64,000 nt of DNA, from NCBI GenBank assembly GCA_001708385.1, contig CP012388.1:620001-684000 (forward strand), read 5' to 3'. Both the position numbers and the translations under genes were made by a program. Shown piece by piece: positions 45,581 to 55,265 of this stretch. Source of the DNA: Flavobacterium psychrophilum. GTDB taxonomy: Bacteria; Bacteroidota; Bacteroidia; Flavobacteriales; Flavobacteriaceae. The notes under the pieces are model-generated. The model was not told the DNA's origin, did not search any database, and saw nothing but the letters and a program-made list of their open reading frames with translations. The stretch's first letter is position 1. The number at the start of each line of letters is the position of its first letter.

Positions 45581-46951
45581 CTATGCTTCAGCATATTCTG
45601 TATCCCATTCTGTACCTTCATCTCCTTTTTGACCGTCCATTCTTATAAGAAAATTCTTAGCTGGGAAATAAGGTTTTAAACGTATATCTACGAATATTCT
45701 GTCTTTTTGATTTAAGTCCTGCTCAAAACGTTTGATCTCGAAATCCTCAATAAGTTTATCCGGTCCAGATACGTTATCCAGGAATTTCACAATCTGGTTA
45801 AGTATCTCTTTTCTGGTTTTAGCATTAAAGTTTTCAAATGCCCTACGGTTAAGGAAGTCCATAAGTACTTTAGTAACGTAATCAAATACGCGTACTACAG
45901 AGTAAGTTTGAAGCCCTAGGTTGTCTCCGCTAAACAATGTTTTACCAGAGAAAGCCATTACTTTACCATACTCATTTACCATTGGTATCAAACCAAGGTT
46001 TTCAAGGTTGGCAATTTCGCTTTTCTTAAGATCAAACTTAACACCGTCTACCTCGTTAATACCACCATGTTTTTTACCGGCAGTTACTTGAGACATAAGC
46101 GTATTGTATACTTTACCGGCAAGTGCTGCAGAAGGCGCTATATATAGATTTTCTTCTTCTTCAATTTCGTCATATTTTCCACGCCCTACCAGCCAGTTAC
46201 ACGTCATCATAACGTTAGACCTGAATGTATCGCCACCGGTAAGGTTAGCCGATTCAAACATTTCCATAACATCATCCGGTTCATCCAGATGCTGGAAATC
46301 TGTTATAAGCATAACTTTATTTTCGTAGGCAATTTTACCCCACTTTTCAATAACTTTATTTGACCCAAGATATCCCGGAATAACAAGTAATGCATAGTTT
46401 TGCCTTAAATCAAGACGGTCAAAACCATTAACAAGCTCCTCGTGAATATGATCTATAAAACGTGAGTTATCAAGATCTTTAAGCTGGTCTAATTCAGCAT
46501 TAAGAATAGAAATATTTTTAATTTTACTTTCTTCTGTATTTTTATAAAATAACTGAAGCGTTCTGTAACTCTCTTCCAGTTCTTTAACCTCTTCTACAGC
46601 AGTAGCAAGATTCTTTTTAAGTGACTTTTCAGATTCTTCAGATCGCGTTTCGCATTCCTGTACAAGATCAAGAATACTGTCAGACTGTTTTAATGTATCT
46701 GCCCAAAGCTTAAGAACAGTTTGAAGTTCGCTGCGTTCTGCTTTTTTAGCATTTTCGCTTAAAAATATATTTTTTCTTGCTTTACGTTCTGGGTTAAGAT
46801 TCTGTACTCCTTCAATCGCTCCTTCAAGCAGATCAAAACCTCCATATTGCAAAAAGGAATCAAGGTTTTGTTCCAGGGAGCGGGATGTAAGCACATCCTG
46901 TTCTTTTACATTGCTTGCAGCAGTGGCTTTACTATTGTCAGGGTTTATCAT
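45581..46951 (-). CDS. tssC: TssC: T6SS sheath large subunit (VipB)
   Basis: 456 residues from ATG 46951 (MINPDNSKA), 7 bp after the tssB stop; ATG 46978, overlapping tssB, is an alternative that adds nine residues. Sheath-family landmarks are NIFLSENAKKAERSELQTVLKLW (N-terminal), LVIPGYLGSNKVIEKWGKIA, and the C-terminal FENFNAKTRKEILNQIVKFL with ENAKT-like RKEI and IFVDIRLKPYFPAKNFLIRM. With TssB it forms the contractile sheath that drives the Hcp tube outward; ClpV recycles it. Confidence 0.94.
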   Translation of the reverse strand: MINPDNSKATAASNVKEQDVLTSRSLEQNLDSFLQYGGFDLLEGAIEGVQNLNPERKARKNIFLSENAKKAERSELQTVLKLWADTLKQSDSILDLVQECETRSEESEKSLKKNLATAVEEVKELEESYRTLQLFYKNTEESKIKNISILNAELDQLKDLDNSRFIDHIHEELVNGFDRLDLRQNYALLVIPGYLGSNKVIEKWGKIAYENKVMLITDFQHLDEPDDVMEMFESANLTGGDTFRSNVMMTCNWLVGRGKYDEIEEEENLYIAPSAALAGKVYNTLMSQVTAGKKHGGINEVDGVKFDLKKSEIANLENLGLIPMVNEYGKVMAFSGKTLFSGDNLGLQTYSVVRVFDYVTKVLMDFLNRRAFENFNAKTRKEILNQIVKFLDNVSGPDKLIEDFEIKRFEQDLNQKDRIFVDIRLKPYFPAKNFLIRMDGQKGDEGTEWDTEYAEA

Positions 46952-46958
46952 ACAACTA

Positions 46959-47423
46959 CTATTTATCGGTTTGTTCAAGTTCAGAAATAAGATTTTCGAT
47001 TGATGCTAAAAGTGCTTTTTTAGCCTCGGGATCCTGCAATGCAAGCTTTAAAACCTTATTGGTTTTAAGTTGTTTGATTATTTTTTGATATTGCTCATTT
47101 TTTGTTTTAAGCCCCTGTAAAAAAGGACTCTGTGCGATTAAACCGTTTAATGTAAAATCTCCAACATTTTTAAAAGCAAGTTCTTCGCGGCTAATGTGCC
47201 CTTTGTCATCTTCAAAAGCTACTTTAACTCTTGGGTCAAAATGCTCAAACACTTCATCCATGTTTTGCAGTCCTGTAACAATTTCGGGTTTTACAGGTGT
47301 ATTAGGGGTAAGTTTCTGCGCAATAAGAGTTTTGTTTTGTGGTATTTCCAGGATAGCTTCCTGTCCTTCAACCCTCACCTCATTACCACCTATACCATAA
47401 CTATTGTTAAATGTATTAGCCAT
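46959..47423 (-). CDS. tssB: TssB: T6SS sheath small subunit (VipA)
   Basis: A 154-residue TssB. It starts with GGNEVRVEGQEAILEIPQNK and carries the TPVKPEIVTGLQNMDEVFEHFDPRVKV region that pairs with TssC, plus a C-terminal helix (KKALLASIENLISELEQ). It precedes tssC and follows the tssP-like gene by 16 bp. Confidence 0.93.
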   Translation of the reverse strand: MANTFNNSYGIGGNEVRVEGQEAILEIPQNKTLIAQKLTPNTPVKPEIVTGLQNMDEVFEHFDPRVKVAFEDDKGHISREELAFKNVGDFTLNGLIAQSPFLQGLKTKNEQYQKIIKQLKTNKVLKLALQDPEAKKALLASIENLISELEQTDK

Positions 47424-47439
47424 ACTATATTAAAGTTTT

Positions 47440-48429
47440 TTAATTGAACAACGTTTTATATTTATAATCCAGCACAATAAGAGATGCGCATCCGTCTTTA
47501 TCTTTATGAATTGCAACACTCTTAATTCTTATAGACCTGCTGCGTATAGCATCGTCAAGCGCCTTAAGAGAAATTGACTCTTTTTTTCTAACCTGTACCA
47601 ACGGCAGGTTATCTCCACAGAAATATCGCAACATATTATCATATGAAAGCCTGTTTTCAGACACTCCCAATAACAACGATTTAAGTTTCGCTTCGTTAAG
47701 GTCTTTTAGTTCCGGACCGCGTGTCGGAGCATCGGGTATACTATTAAAGTAATCACCTATCGCATCTCCCCTGCCTTCTCCTTTTCTTTCAAGCCTTTCT
47801 TTAACCCAGTCTTTCTTTTCTTTTTTTGCCGGAAGTACAGTAATAGACTGGGATGCAGCATATTTTGTATTACCATTTACCACCAATGAAATCACTTTTT
47901 TTCCTGGTAACATAAAGGTGTATGACGGGTTTTTATCAATAGCGTCTATTTTGCCGCTGTCTCCAAATCTCCATTCCCAAGATTTTGCATTAGCTGTAGC
48001 ATCATTAAACTGAACTGACTCTCCCTGGTAAACAACTTTGGGAGCCGATAATTTTGGAAACAGCGCTTTATCAAGAACTTCTTTCTTCGGTATGATCGTA
48101 ATTACCTTTTCAACGGTGCAATTATTATTTACTATAAGCTTTACCGTATATTTACCTTCTTTAGCAAATGAGTGTGCAACTTTAGATCTGTAAGACGGAT
48201 CTGTACCATCTCCAAAATACCATTTCCACTCATAAGAATCTGAAGTTTTATCAGAAAATGTTATAAGTTCATCTTCTTTAAATGATGGAGCGTTTACCTC
48301 AAATTCTTTTATAGAACACGAGTCTTTAGAGTTAATTTTAAAGGCAAGCAGTCCGCAGGAAATAATAAAAATAATTATGAATGTCATAATTATCTTCCCG
48401 TCGAAGTGCGTCTTGATCTGAGATGCCAT
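47440..48429 (-). CDS. tssP: TssP-like: T6SSiii membrane protein with PKD domains
   Basis: A 329-residue protein with one N-terminal membrane helix (IIMTFIIIFIISCGLLAF), two PKD-like beta domains (WYFGDGTDPSYRSKVAHSFA at about 70-90 and WEWRFGDSGKIDA at about 150-165), a basic linker (DWVKERLERKGEGRGD) and a C-terminal domain (LKSLLLGVSENRLSYDNMLR). Subtype-iii systems replace TssJLM with TssN, O, P, Q and R, and a PKD-bearing membrane protein fits TssP. The P/Q naming is from memory and less certain than the other tss calls. It is first in the minus operon. Confidence 0.7.
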   Translation of the reverse strand: MASQIKTHFDGKIIMTFIIIFIISCGLLAFKINSKDSCSIKEFEVNAPSFKEDELITFSDKTSDSYEWKWYFGDGTDPSYRSKVAHSFAKEGKYTVKLIVNNNCTVEKVITIIPKKEVLDKALFPKLSAPKVVYQGESVQFNDATANAKSWEWRFGDSGKIDAIDKNPSYTFMLPGKKVISLVVNGNTKYAASQSITVLPAKKEKKDWVKERLERKGEGRGDAIGDYFNSIPDAPTRGPELKDLNEAKLKSLLLGVSENRLSYDNMLRYFCGDNLPLVQVRKKESISLKALDDAIRSRSIRIKSVAIHKDKDGCASLIVLDYKYKTLFN

Positions 48430-48738
48430 ATTGCTTCATTTTTAAGCGTGGAAACCATTACTAATCAGACTATAAAGATTAACACTCCCTAGTCATTCTC
48501 TAACAAAGCAATCAAATTTTTTGTAAACCAAAACCGACATTAACAAAACATTTTAAAAGAATTAACATAACGGTATGAATTATCATACTTATCCTATAAA
48601 TGTTTGTTAAAACTTATATAATGAAAAGTTAATTGATTTAACGCGGAGCCAAAAAATATTAATTTAACACTGTTTTTTAAGGGTAATAACCCGAATATGT
48701 TCGTATAAATCGCTTAACAGATACTAAATATTAAATTA
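48430..48738. other. Divergent promoter region of the two T6SS operons
   Basis: 309 bp between tssP-like (minus) and tssQ-like (plus). It contains the perfect dyad GGGTAATAACCC at 48681-48692, 46 bp before the tssQ-like start, and an imperfect -7-like TATAAATGTTTG at about 48595-48606. I found no exact TAnnTTTG. It probably co-regulates both halves of the apparatus. Confidence 0.45.
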
Positions 48739-49296
48739 ATGATTTCTTGTCGTTTTAACAAAATACTTATTGTATGTGCAGTAGCCTCATTTTACTCGTC
48801 TTGCGGGCCAAAAAAAGACTTTGTAATTACTGACGATTATGTGAGTAAAGAAATGGGAATAAATCCTATAGAAAAAAACAAAGGAGTGCTTAGTGAAGAT
48901 GATAAAAATTACGTAGCAAAAAAGCTTGGTGTAAAGCCTTCACAACTTACAAATGATAATTTATACTCATTTATAAAAAAGAATGAAAACAGGAATAATG
49001 CTAGCGCAGGAATTACTGCCCGATTGTATGCAGAGGTATATAACAAAAAGGTTTTAGGCGAGCCGGTAGACATACTGGCGGATAAAAGACTGGAACTATT
49101 TAAAGATACCGGCAGCTTAAGAGAAGGGGATCTTGTATTCTTCAGGACAAATAGCGAAGAAGTAGTAACACATGTTGGTGTGTACTTAAAAAATGATCAC
49201 TTTTTTTCCAGCCAGAATAACAAAGCCGAAATATATAATTTAAAAAAAGGAAGCTGGAGAAAGAATTTTGTTTCCGGTGGCAGATTTAAGCAATAG
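48739..49296 (+). CDS. tssQ: TssQ-like lipoprotein: catalytically dead NlpC/P60 fold
   Basis: A 185-residue lipoprotein (lipobox VASFYSSC, acylated Cys22) first in the plus operon. The C-terminal half reads as an NlpC/P60 domain: LREGDLVFFRTN, then VTHVGVYLKNDHFFSSQN with the conserved His145. The usual catalytic D-C-S-G block is N-A-S-A (NNASAGITARLY, residues 86-97), so the nucleophile Cys is replaced by Ala88. It is therefore predicted to bind rather than cut the wall, perhaps anchoring the trans-envelope complex. Assignment to TssQ (the T6SSiii lipoprotein) rests on position and class. Confidence 0.65.
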   Translation: MISCRFNKILIVCAVASFYSSCGPKKDFVITDDYVSKEMGINPIEKNKGVLSEDDKNYVAKKLGVKPSQLTNDNLYSFIKKNENRNNASAGITARLYAEVYNKKVLGEPVDILADKRLELFKDTGSLREGDLVFFRTNSEEVVTHVGVYLKNDHFFSSQNNKAEIYNLKKGSWRKNFVSGGRFKQ

Positions 49297-49298
49297 AT

Positions 49299-50228
49299 AT
49301 GCTGGACAACCAATTTTTTACAGAAAATTATCGTCGCTTAGCCCGCTTTGATGTTAAGGTAGAAGTGCTTTTTAACGCACTACTGGAAAATAACATTAAA
49401 GATGCTAATATTATAATTAAGCCAAACGGCCTGTTTTACAGGAAGTTTAGCAAAGACCTTATGTCTATAACTGAAGATCCTGTTAACCCGGATATACTTA
49501 ATATTTCGGTTAGCCGTGATGGTTTTTATGACATACTTCCGCAGAGTATAACCCACGATTATAAAGGCCGTGAGGTACGTGAAGATCCGGTACAGGATTT
49601 TAAAAGCAGGAAAAAAGAGGAAAAAGAGGCACGTTTCTTTTTCAATCCGCTTGAAAATGAACTTTTTCGCTTTAGGCATTCCATAGAAAAATACGAATCG
49701 GGCTTTTTTGCCTCGATGAGTACTTACGGCATCGCCGACATTATCAGGACTATACTGGGTGTCGAGAAAGAATTACCCGATTTTTTAGTCGTAAAAATGT
49801 TTTATGCCCTGATGAGGCAAAAAACAAATCCAAAAAGTAAAATTGAAGATTTATGCATTATTCTCGAAGAGATTATGGGTGAGCATGTCTCATTTACATC
49901 AGACAATATTCGTCTTGAGCATGTTTTTGATATAGAGGAAAAAGCAGAGGACATGATAATGGGCATTAACACAACACTTGCCAGCAGTGAGAAAATATTT
50001 TTAAAGAAATATAATTTTAGTGTTGGCCCTTTGCAAAACCCGGACAACCTGCCGTTATATTTTGGTGGTCAGGTATTGGAAAATTTCCTTACTACCTTTT
50101 TTAACCTGTTCATACCGTTTCACTCTCAATTCTCATTTGAGATACATTTAAACCCTGAGGACGAACTGTTCTCAATGGACGATAACACGATATACAAATC
50201 CAGATTAGGAATTTCAACAGTTTTATAA
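49299..50228 (+). CDS. tssG: TssG: T6SS baseplate subunit
   Basis: A 309-residue protein with the TssG layout: start region FFTENYRRLARFDVKVEVLF, a beta strand with SRDGFYDILPQSITHDYKG, NPLENELFRFRHSIEKYE, and a C-terminal portion (FSVGPLQNPDNLPLYFGG, then FLTTFFNLFIPFHSQFSFEI). It is 2 bp from the tssQ-like gene and abuts tssN. It forms wedges with TssE, TssF and TssK around the VgrG hub. Confidence 0.82.
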   Translation: MLDNQFFTENYRRLARFDVKVEVLFNALLENNIKDANIIIKPNGLFYRKFSKDLMSITEDPVNPDILNISVSRDGFYDILPQSITHDYKGREVREDPVQDFKSRKKEEKEARFFFNPLENELFRFRHSIEKYESGFFASMSTYGIADIIRTILGVEKELPDFLVVKMFYALMRQKTNPKSKIEDLCIILEEIMGEHVSFTSDNIRLEHVFDIEEKAEDMIMGINTTLASSEKIFLKKYNFSVGPLQNPDNLPLYFGGQVLENFLTTFFNLFIPFHSQFSFEIHLNPEDELFSMDDNTIYKSRLGISTVL

Positions 50229-51092
50229 ATGCGTAAATATTTAACTCAATTAGGTGGTGCAGAAGTCTTAGTCTATATTTTGTTAGCAGTAGCAATTGCT
50301 ATGATGCTTACTATATTAATAGGCATTAAAGTTCCTAAATTAAGAAAGGAAAAGAAAAAATATATAATTTATATACTAATACAAGGGCTTGTATTTCTTG
50401 TATTCGGTGCAATACTCTATAATCTTAAGGGTACCACATTAAACGCCCGTTTTATTACCACACAGATCTACATGCTTATTGCAGGATCTGTTCACTTAGC
50501 TACTTTCAGGGGTTATTTTAAAAAGTTTGAAACCAATGCTATTTATAAAGAAATATGCATTGCATTTATTTCTGCTGTTTACCTAAGTGCCTTCGTCATT
50601 ATGATTGTAGTGCACTTTAGGGAATTGACGTATTTGCCATATACACTTGGCACATTACTATTTTTCCTTGTGCCTACCCTGTGTTACGAGCTATTTGAAA
50701 GCGCTGTATCTATTCCTGCAAAGTTGCACAAAAGATGGTTTTATCCTGTAAACGTAAAATATCCGTCGCCACAGGCAGCAGATATGAGAAACATAATTAT
50801 CCTAAACTTCGTTTTCCAGAAAAAAGAAAACGATAGCCAGATGATCAATTTTAAAGTTAAAGCACCCCGTGCTTTTGAGTTTGGAAAACTGTTTTACTAT
50901 TTCATTAATGATTATAATGAAAAGAACCCTAACAGCCAGATACACTACCTCGACAACAAGAGCGAACCTTATGGCTGGTATTTTTACACTAAACCCAAGT
51001 GGTTTGGCTCTTCAGAATATATAGACCCGGATCATGCCATAGACATGAACAATATAAAAGATGGGGAAACAATAATATGTCAAAGAATCTAA
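50229..51092 (+). CDS. tssN: TssN: T6SSiii polytopic membrane protein
   Basis: A 287-residue protein with five hydrophobic helices in the first 160 residues (VLVYILLAVAIAMMLTILIG, YIIYILIQGLVFLVFGAIL, IYMLIAGSVHLATF, ISAVYLSAFVIMIVVHF, TLGTLLFFLVPTLCYELF) and a cytoplasmic C-terminal domain of about 125 residues (FYPVNVKYPSPQAADMRN, INFKVKAPRAFEFGKLFYYF, GWYFYTKPKW). TssN is one of the subtype-iii-specific components that replace the TssLM complex. The start abuts the tssG stop. Confidence 0.82.
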   Translation: MRKYLTQLGGAEVLVYILLAVAIAMMLTILIGIKVPKLRKEKKKYIIYILIQGLVFLVFGAILYNLKGTTLNARFITTQIYMLIAGSVHLATFRGYFKKFETNAIYKEICIAFISAVYLSAFVIMIVVHFRELTYLPYTLGTLLFFLVPTLCYELFESAVSIPAKLHKRWFYPVNVKYPSPQAADMRNIIILNFVFQKKENDSQMINFKVKAPRAFEFGKLFYYFINDYNEKNPNSQIHYLDNKSEPYGWYFYTKPKWFGSSEYIDPDHAIDMNNIKDGETIICQRI

Positions 51093-51104
51093 CACAATAA
51101 AAAA

Positions 51105-52283
51105 ATGGCTGAAAATATTAAACATTTTCCTGTAAACTGGATTGATGGAATGAAGATCAATAAAAATCATTTTATTGACTTACAGGACAATATTGAGGAC
51201 TTAATACGCGATGCAAGATCACTTGGGGTTAATCATAACAATTATGGTCTACTGCCTACAAACCTAACACGCCCTTTTCAGTATTCTATATCTATAGATG
51301 CGCACAAGGAGCTAAGTGTAACCATTAAATTCCTTAAGGCGGTTACGCCGGGCGGAGGCAGAATAGAAATTACCGATTTTACCGGTGAATTCTCTGAAAG
51401 AATGGAATTGCAGGATTTTGATTTTAAAGAAAATAATTACTTCCTGCTTCTTAATATAGATCCGTTTCAAAGGATACCCTCGGGTGAGCAAAACATGAGC
51501 GAAGTACCACCAAGGTTTCCTAATGCACTGCCCCATTACTTTTTAACCAGTGTAATTGAAACTGAGATCAATCAGAATAATATTGGGGCATTACAGTTCC
51601 CTCTGGCAAAATTCAGGACGTCGGCAGACAGTTATGAAATACTAACCGATTTTGTACCTCCATGCCTTATGGTAAACAGCCACCCTGCCCTGCTATCGTT
51701 GTTTGAAAATTACGAGTCGTTCTTTAAACAGCTTGAATTTAATGCAGTACAGATCTGCCAGAAAGTTCGCTTCAGGAATACTACCGAAGACGAGAACATT
51801 ATTGCAAAAATGGTATTTGATGCCTGCGAAAAGATTAAAATATTTACAGCTCAGCACATTACCAAAAACAAATGGGTAGGTTTTGATATGAGCCCAATGG
51901 AAGTATTGGAAAATAATGTAAGCTTGGCCAGAATAATCAAGAACACTTTTGATTCTTTCTCAGGAGATGGTAAAGAGATGCTTTTCAACTACTTCTCTGA
52001 GTGGACCGAAATATCAAGCGGCGATTATGAAAGGCTGTTTACAGATACTATTAATGTAAAATACTATGCCTACGATATTGCTCCGTGCATTGCGCAGGTA
52101 AGCCGTTTTATTGATAAGATAGAACACTTGTTTAACATACTTAACCAATTGGATTACATCGGTAAAAAACGTGATGCCGGTATTTTTGTTAACGAGAACA
52201 TTTTACGAACTGAAAAGCCAAGTTATATGGGCAGCAGTAGTAACGAATCACAAAACTCTTCACCTTCATTTTTAGCAGAATAG
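51105..52283 (+). CDS. tssK: TssK: T6SS baseplate-membrane connector
   Basis: A 392-residue protein with the family opening (FPVNWIDGMKINKNHFIDLQDNIEDLI, matching the W-x-x-G-M...H-F signature) and a central beta domain (GGGRIEITDFTGEFSERM, NYFLLLNIDP, FPNALPHYFLTS), then a helical C-terminal half (KIKIFTAQHITKNKWVGFD). It starts 12 bp after tssN. The C-terminal receptor-like domain contacts the membrane complex, here presumably TssN/TssO. Confidence 0.88.
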   Translation: MAENIKHFPVNWIDGMKINKNHFIDLQDNIEDLIRDARSLGVNHNNYGLLPTNLTRPFQYSISIDAHKELSVTIKFLKAVTPGGGRIEITDFTGEFSERMELQDFDFKENNYFLLLNIDPFQRIPSGEQNMSEVPPRFPNALPHYFLTSVIETEINQNNIGALQFPLAKFRTSADSYEILTDFVPPCLMVNSHPALLSLFENYESFFKQLEFNAVQICQKVRFRNTTEDENIIAKMVFDACEKIKIFTAQHITKNKWVGFDMSPMEVLENNVSLARIIKNTFDSFSGDGKEMLFNYFSEWTEISSGDYERLFTDTINVKYYAYDIAPCIAQVSRFIDKIEHLFNILNQLDYIGKKRDAGIFVNENILRTEKPSYMGSSSNESQNSSPSFLAE

Positions 52284-52296
52284 AAAAATAAACGCC

Positions 52297-52812
52297 ATGG
52301 AAATATTAAATAAAAAAGAACGCGTATCGGCATTTTTGCTTTTCCTTTTGATGTTTGTAATTACAACAGGAACATTACTTGCTGCAATATTTACAAATTA
52401 CAGGCTGCCGCTTAAAGAAAACGAAGTTTTAAAAGCTGAAAATGAAAAAATTCTAAACGAGTTTAATTTTCATAATGCCTTTTCCGAGAGAATTGAGCAC
52501 GTAGCCAAACTTGTAGATTCTTTGGATAAGTCACCGGAAAGTTTTCAGTTTACAGAACAGAAGATCAATTACGAACTTGTAGACCTTCAGAAAAAATTAC
52601 CTACAGACTCTGACAACAGTCTTAAACTGTATGATAATTATATACTATGTGTTACAGACCTTGTAAACACTAAAAGACAACTACAACAAGTAGCTGATTC
52701 TAAGAAAGAAATTGAAGGCCTTAAAGAGCAGATCAAAGCTTATGAAGAGGACAATAAAGAATTAGAACGCACATTAAACTTAACGAGGCAGCTTAACATG
52801 AGGCCTAACTAA
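52297..52812 (+). CDS. tssO: TssO: single-TM T6SSiii membrane component
   Basis: A 171-residue protein with one N-terminal TM helix (AFLLFLLMFVITTGTLLAAIF) and a long coiled coil in the extracytoplasmic part (KENEVLKAENEKILNEFN; the tail with KKEIEGLKEQIKAYEEDNKE). This single-pass coiled-coil architecture is that of TssO, a subtype-iii component. 13 bp after tssK and 11 bp before clpV. Confidence 0.8.
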   Translation: MEILNKKERVSAFLLFLLMFVITTGTLLAAIFTNYRLPLKENEVLKAENEKILNEFNFHNAFSERIEHVAKLVDSLDKSPESFQFTEQKINYELVDLQKKLPTDSDNSLKLYDNYILCVTDLVNTKRQLQQVADSKKEIEGLKEQIKAYEEDNKELERTLNLTRQLNMRPN

Positions 52813-52823
52813 TAAGCATTCGC

Positions 52824-55265
52824 ATGGCTAAAGAAGACATACTGGAAATTATACATGTTGCCAAACAGGTAGCTAAAGATAACTTTAATGCTAAATGTTC
52901 GCCCGGCCATTTTTTAAAGGCTTTGCTTAACAGGCAGTTTTCGTTTATAAAAGAACTTGATGCCGCCGGTATCGACGTTTTTTACCTTGAAGAATGGGCA
53001 GACATACGCGTTAGCGAATATGCTAAAGCATCGCGACCTTGCGATGACCCCGATACTGACAGTGCCGTTATTGTTGTTATTGCAGAGGCAGAATCTATTG
53101 CCGATAAAAGTGGCAGTGATATTAGCTTCATCCATATGCTTATTGCTTTGGTTACACCGGGGGTTGGCTTTTCTCACGATCAGCTTAAATCATTACCGAT
53201 ATCACCTTCCGAACTGGAAGCGTCATTTGGTATCGGACAAAAACCGGGTTCAGTTAAAAGTGCTGCTGCGCCAAAAGCAACGATTAATCCGGGCACATCT
53301 TCCCTTGAAAAATTTTGCATCGATAAAATCAAGCAACTGCACGGCAAGGAAATCATTCCCATTATTGGGCGTGACAACGAGCTAAAAACAATAACCGAAG
53401 TTTTAAACCGAAGGCTTAAACCACATATTATTGTTACCGGCGACAGTGGCGTTGGAAAATCTACCCTTATTGAAGGTTTCTTTCATAAGATAGCTAATAA
53501 ATCGGTACTTAACATCTTTCATGATGCATCGGTATTTGAAATTAATATAGGTACCTTATTTGCGGGTGCATCTTATAAAGGGGAGGTTGAAGACCGCCTT
53601 CAAAAAATTTTCAACGAAATTAAACAGTACGAAAAGCCTATTGTTTTTATAGATGATATTCACGAATTGTTTGACACCAGTCAGGGGTCGGGTATTGCAA
53701 GCGTTGTAAAATCTGAACTTTCTAAGGGGGATATTACATTTATTGGCGCAACCACTACCGACAGGTTTAGAAAATCTTTAGGTAAAGATGATGCGCTATC
53801 ACGCAGGTTTGAAACCCTTGAGATTTTTGAGCCTAATGCCGACCTGGCTTTAAAAATGATTAAGAATGTTATAAGCCATTACCAAACGCATCACGATTTC
53901 ACTATAGATGACGAAGGATTATCAGAATCTATACGCTTATCTAAACGTTACCTAAAAGAAAAATCATTACCGGATTCGGCACTTGACCTTATCGACAGAA
54001 CAATGTCATCCCTTAAGGTAGCTAAGGAAATGATCAAAAAAGAGCTTCCGCAATTAAAACAACAACTGGAGGAACTTCAAAATACAGAGGAAGAAGACAA
54101 GGAAGAGAAATTGCTTGACCTTCATTTGGAAATTCACGGCAAAGCCGGCAACCTGTTTAATGACAGCGATGAGTCGGTAATTGATAGTGAAGATAAACTT
54201 CAGCACATTGTTACACTTCTTGAAAAGCTGGAACAACTGGATACTGAAGAAAATAAAGTATTGCCCGCTCACCTTTCAATAATAGTATCGGGTATTACTG
54301 GTATTCCTGCAGGGAAAGTAAAATCTGATGAGCGTGAGCGCTTAATGGACATAGAAAACACGCTTAAGAAAAGAGTTATCGGTCAGGATCATGCGGTGAA
54401 AGTTGTGGCAGATGCAATACTTGAATCGCGATCCGGTTTAACTAAGCCCGGTCAGCCTATAGGGTCGTTCTTCTTTTTAGGGCCAACAGGTACTGGTAAA
54501 ACGGAACTTGCCAAATCGTTAGCTGATTTCCTTTTCGGCAATGAAAGCGCAATCATCCGTTTTGATATGTCGGAGTTTAAAGAAGAGCATTCAGCAGCCT
54601 TGCTGTATGGTGCACCTCCGGGATATGTAGGTTACGAAGAGGGTGGACTTTTAGTGAATAAAATAAGGCAGCAGCCCTACTCTATTGTGCTTTTTGATGA
54701 GATAGAAAAGGCACATAAGTCGGTTTTTGACGTATTTCTTCAGATATTGGATGAGGGTAAACTGCATGACAGGCTTGGTAAAGAGGGAGATTTCTCTAAT
54801 GCTGTAATATTATTTACATCGAATATAGGATCTGATTATATCGTAAAATCATTTGAGCAGGATATTATTCCGGAATCTAATGATCTTATAAAGATTATGA
54901 GTGGTTTCTTCAGGCCTGAATTCCTGGGAAGGCTAACAGAAATTATTCCATTTGCACCCATCAGCTCTAAAAGTGTTGCAAGGATATTTGAAATCCACCT
55001 TAAAAAAGAGCTATTGCAGCTACTTGAAAAACTTGACATTACACTCGAAATTGACCCAGCTGATAAAGAGCTTATCGCCCTTAAAGGTTTTAGTCCCGAA
55101 TATGGCGCAAGGCCCATTAAAGGTATCATTCGTAACCAGCTGAAAAGGCCGCTTTCAAGGATGATCATATCTAATGAATTAAAGAAAGGCGACTCATTAA
55201 GAGTAAGCCTTGATGAAAACGGTACGATACAATTTGTAAAAGAACATGAAGGATCTTTATTATAA
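52824..55265 (+). CDS. tssH: TssH/ClpV: T6SS AAA+ sheath-disassembly ATPase
   Basis: An 813-residue Clp/Hsp100 ATPase. The N-terminal Clp_N domain covers residues 5-135. AAA1 has Walker A GDSGVGKST at 206-214 and Walker B IVFIDDIHELF. A coiled-coil middle region follows (KKELPQLKQQLEELQ). AAA2 has Walker A GPTGTGKTE at about 552-560, Walker B IVLFDEIEKA, and the D2-small sensor GFSPEYGARPIKGIIRNQLK. It unfolds contracted TssBC sheath so that subunits are reused. It overlaps tssE by 20 bp. Confidence 0.95.
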   Translation: MAKEDILEIIHVAKQVAKDNFNAKCSPGHFLKALLNRQFSFIKELDAAGIDVFYLEEWADIRVSEYAKASRPCDDPDTDSAVIVVIAEAESIADKSGSDISFIHMLIALVTPGVGFSHDQLKSLPISPSELEASFGIGQKPGSVKSAAAPKATINPGTSSLEKFCIDKIKQLHGKEIIPIIGRDNELKTITEVLNRRLKPHIIVTGDSGVGKSTLIEGFFHKIANKSVLNIFHDASVFEINIGTLFAGASYKGEVEDRLQKIFNEIKQYEKPIVFIDDIHELFDTSQGSGIASVVKSELSKGDITFIGATTTDRFRKSLGKDDALSRRFETLEIFEPNADLALKMIKNVISHYQTHHDFTIDDEGLSESIRLSKRYLKEKSLPDSALDLIDRTMSSLKVAKEMIKKELPQLKQQLEELQNTEEEDKEEKLLDLHLEIHGKAGNLFNDSDESVIDSEDKLQHIVTLLEKLEQLDTEENKVLPAHLSIIVSGITGIPAGKVKSDERERLMDIENTLKKRVIGQDHAVKVVADAILESRSGLTKPGQPIGSFFFLGPTGTGKTELAKSLADFLFGNESAIIRFDMSEFKEEHSAALLYGAPPGYVGYEEGGLLVNKIRQQPYSIVLFDEIEKAHKSVFDVFLQILDEGKLHDRLGKEGDFSNAVILFTSNIGSDYIVKSFEQDIIPESNDLIKIMSGFFRPEFLGRLTEIIPFAPISSKSVARIFEIHLKKELLQLLEKLDITLEIDPADKELIALKGFSPEYGARPIKGIIRNQLKRPLSRMIISNELKKGDSLRVSLDENGTIQFVKEHEGSLL

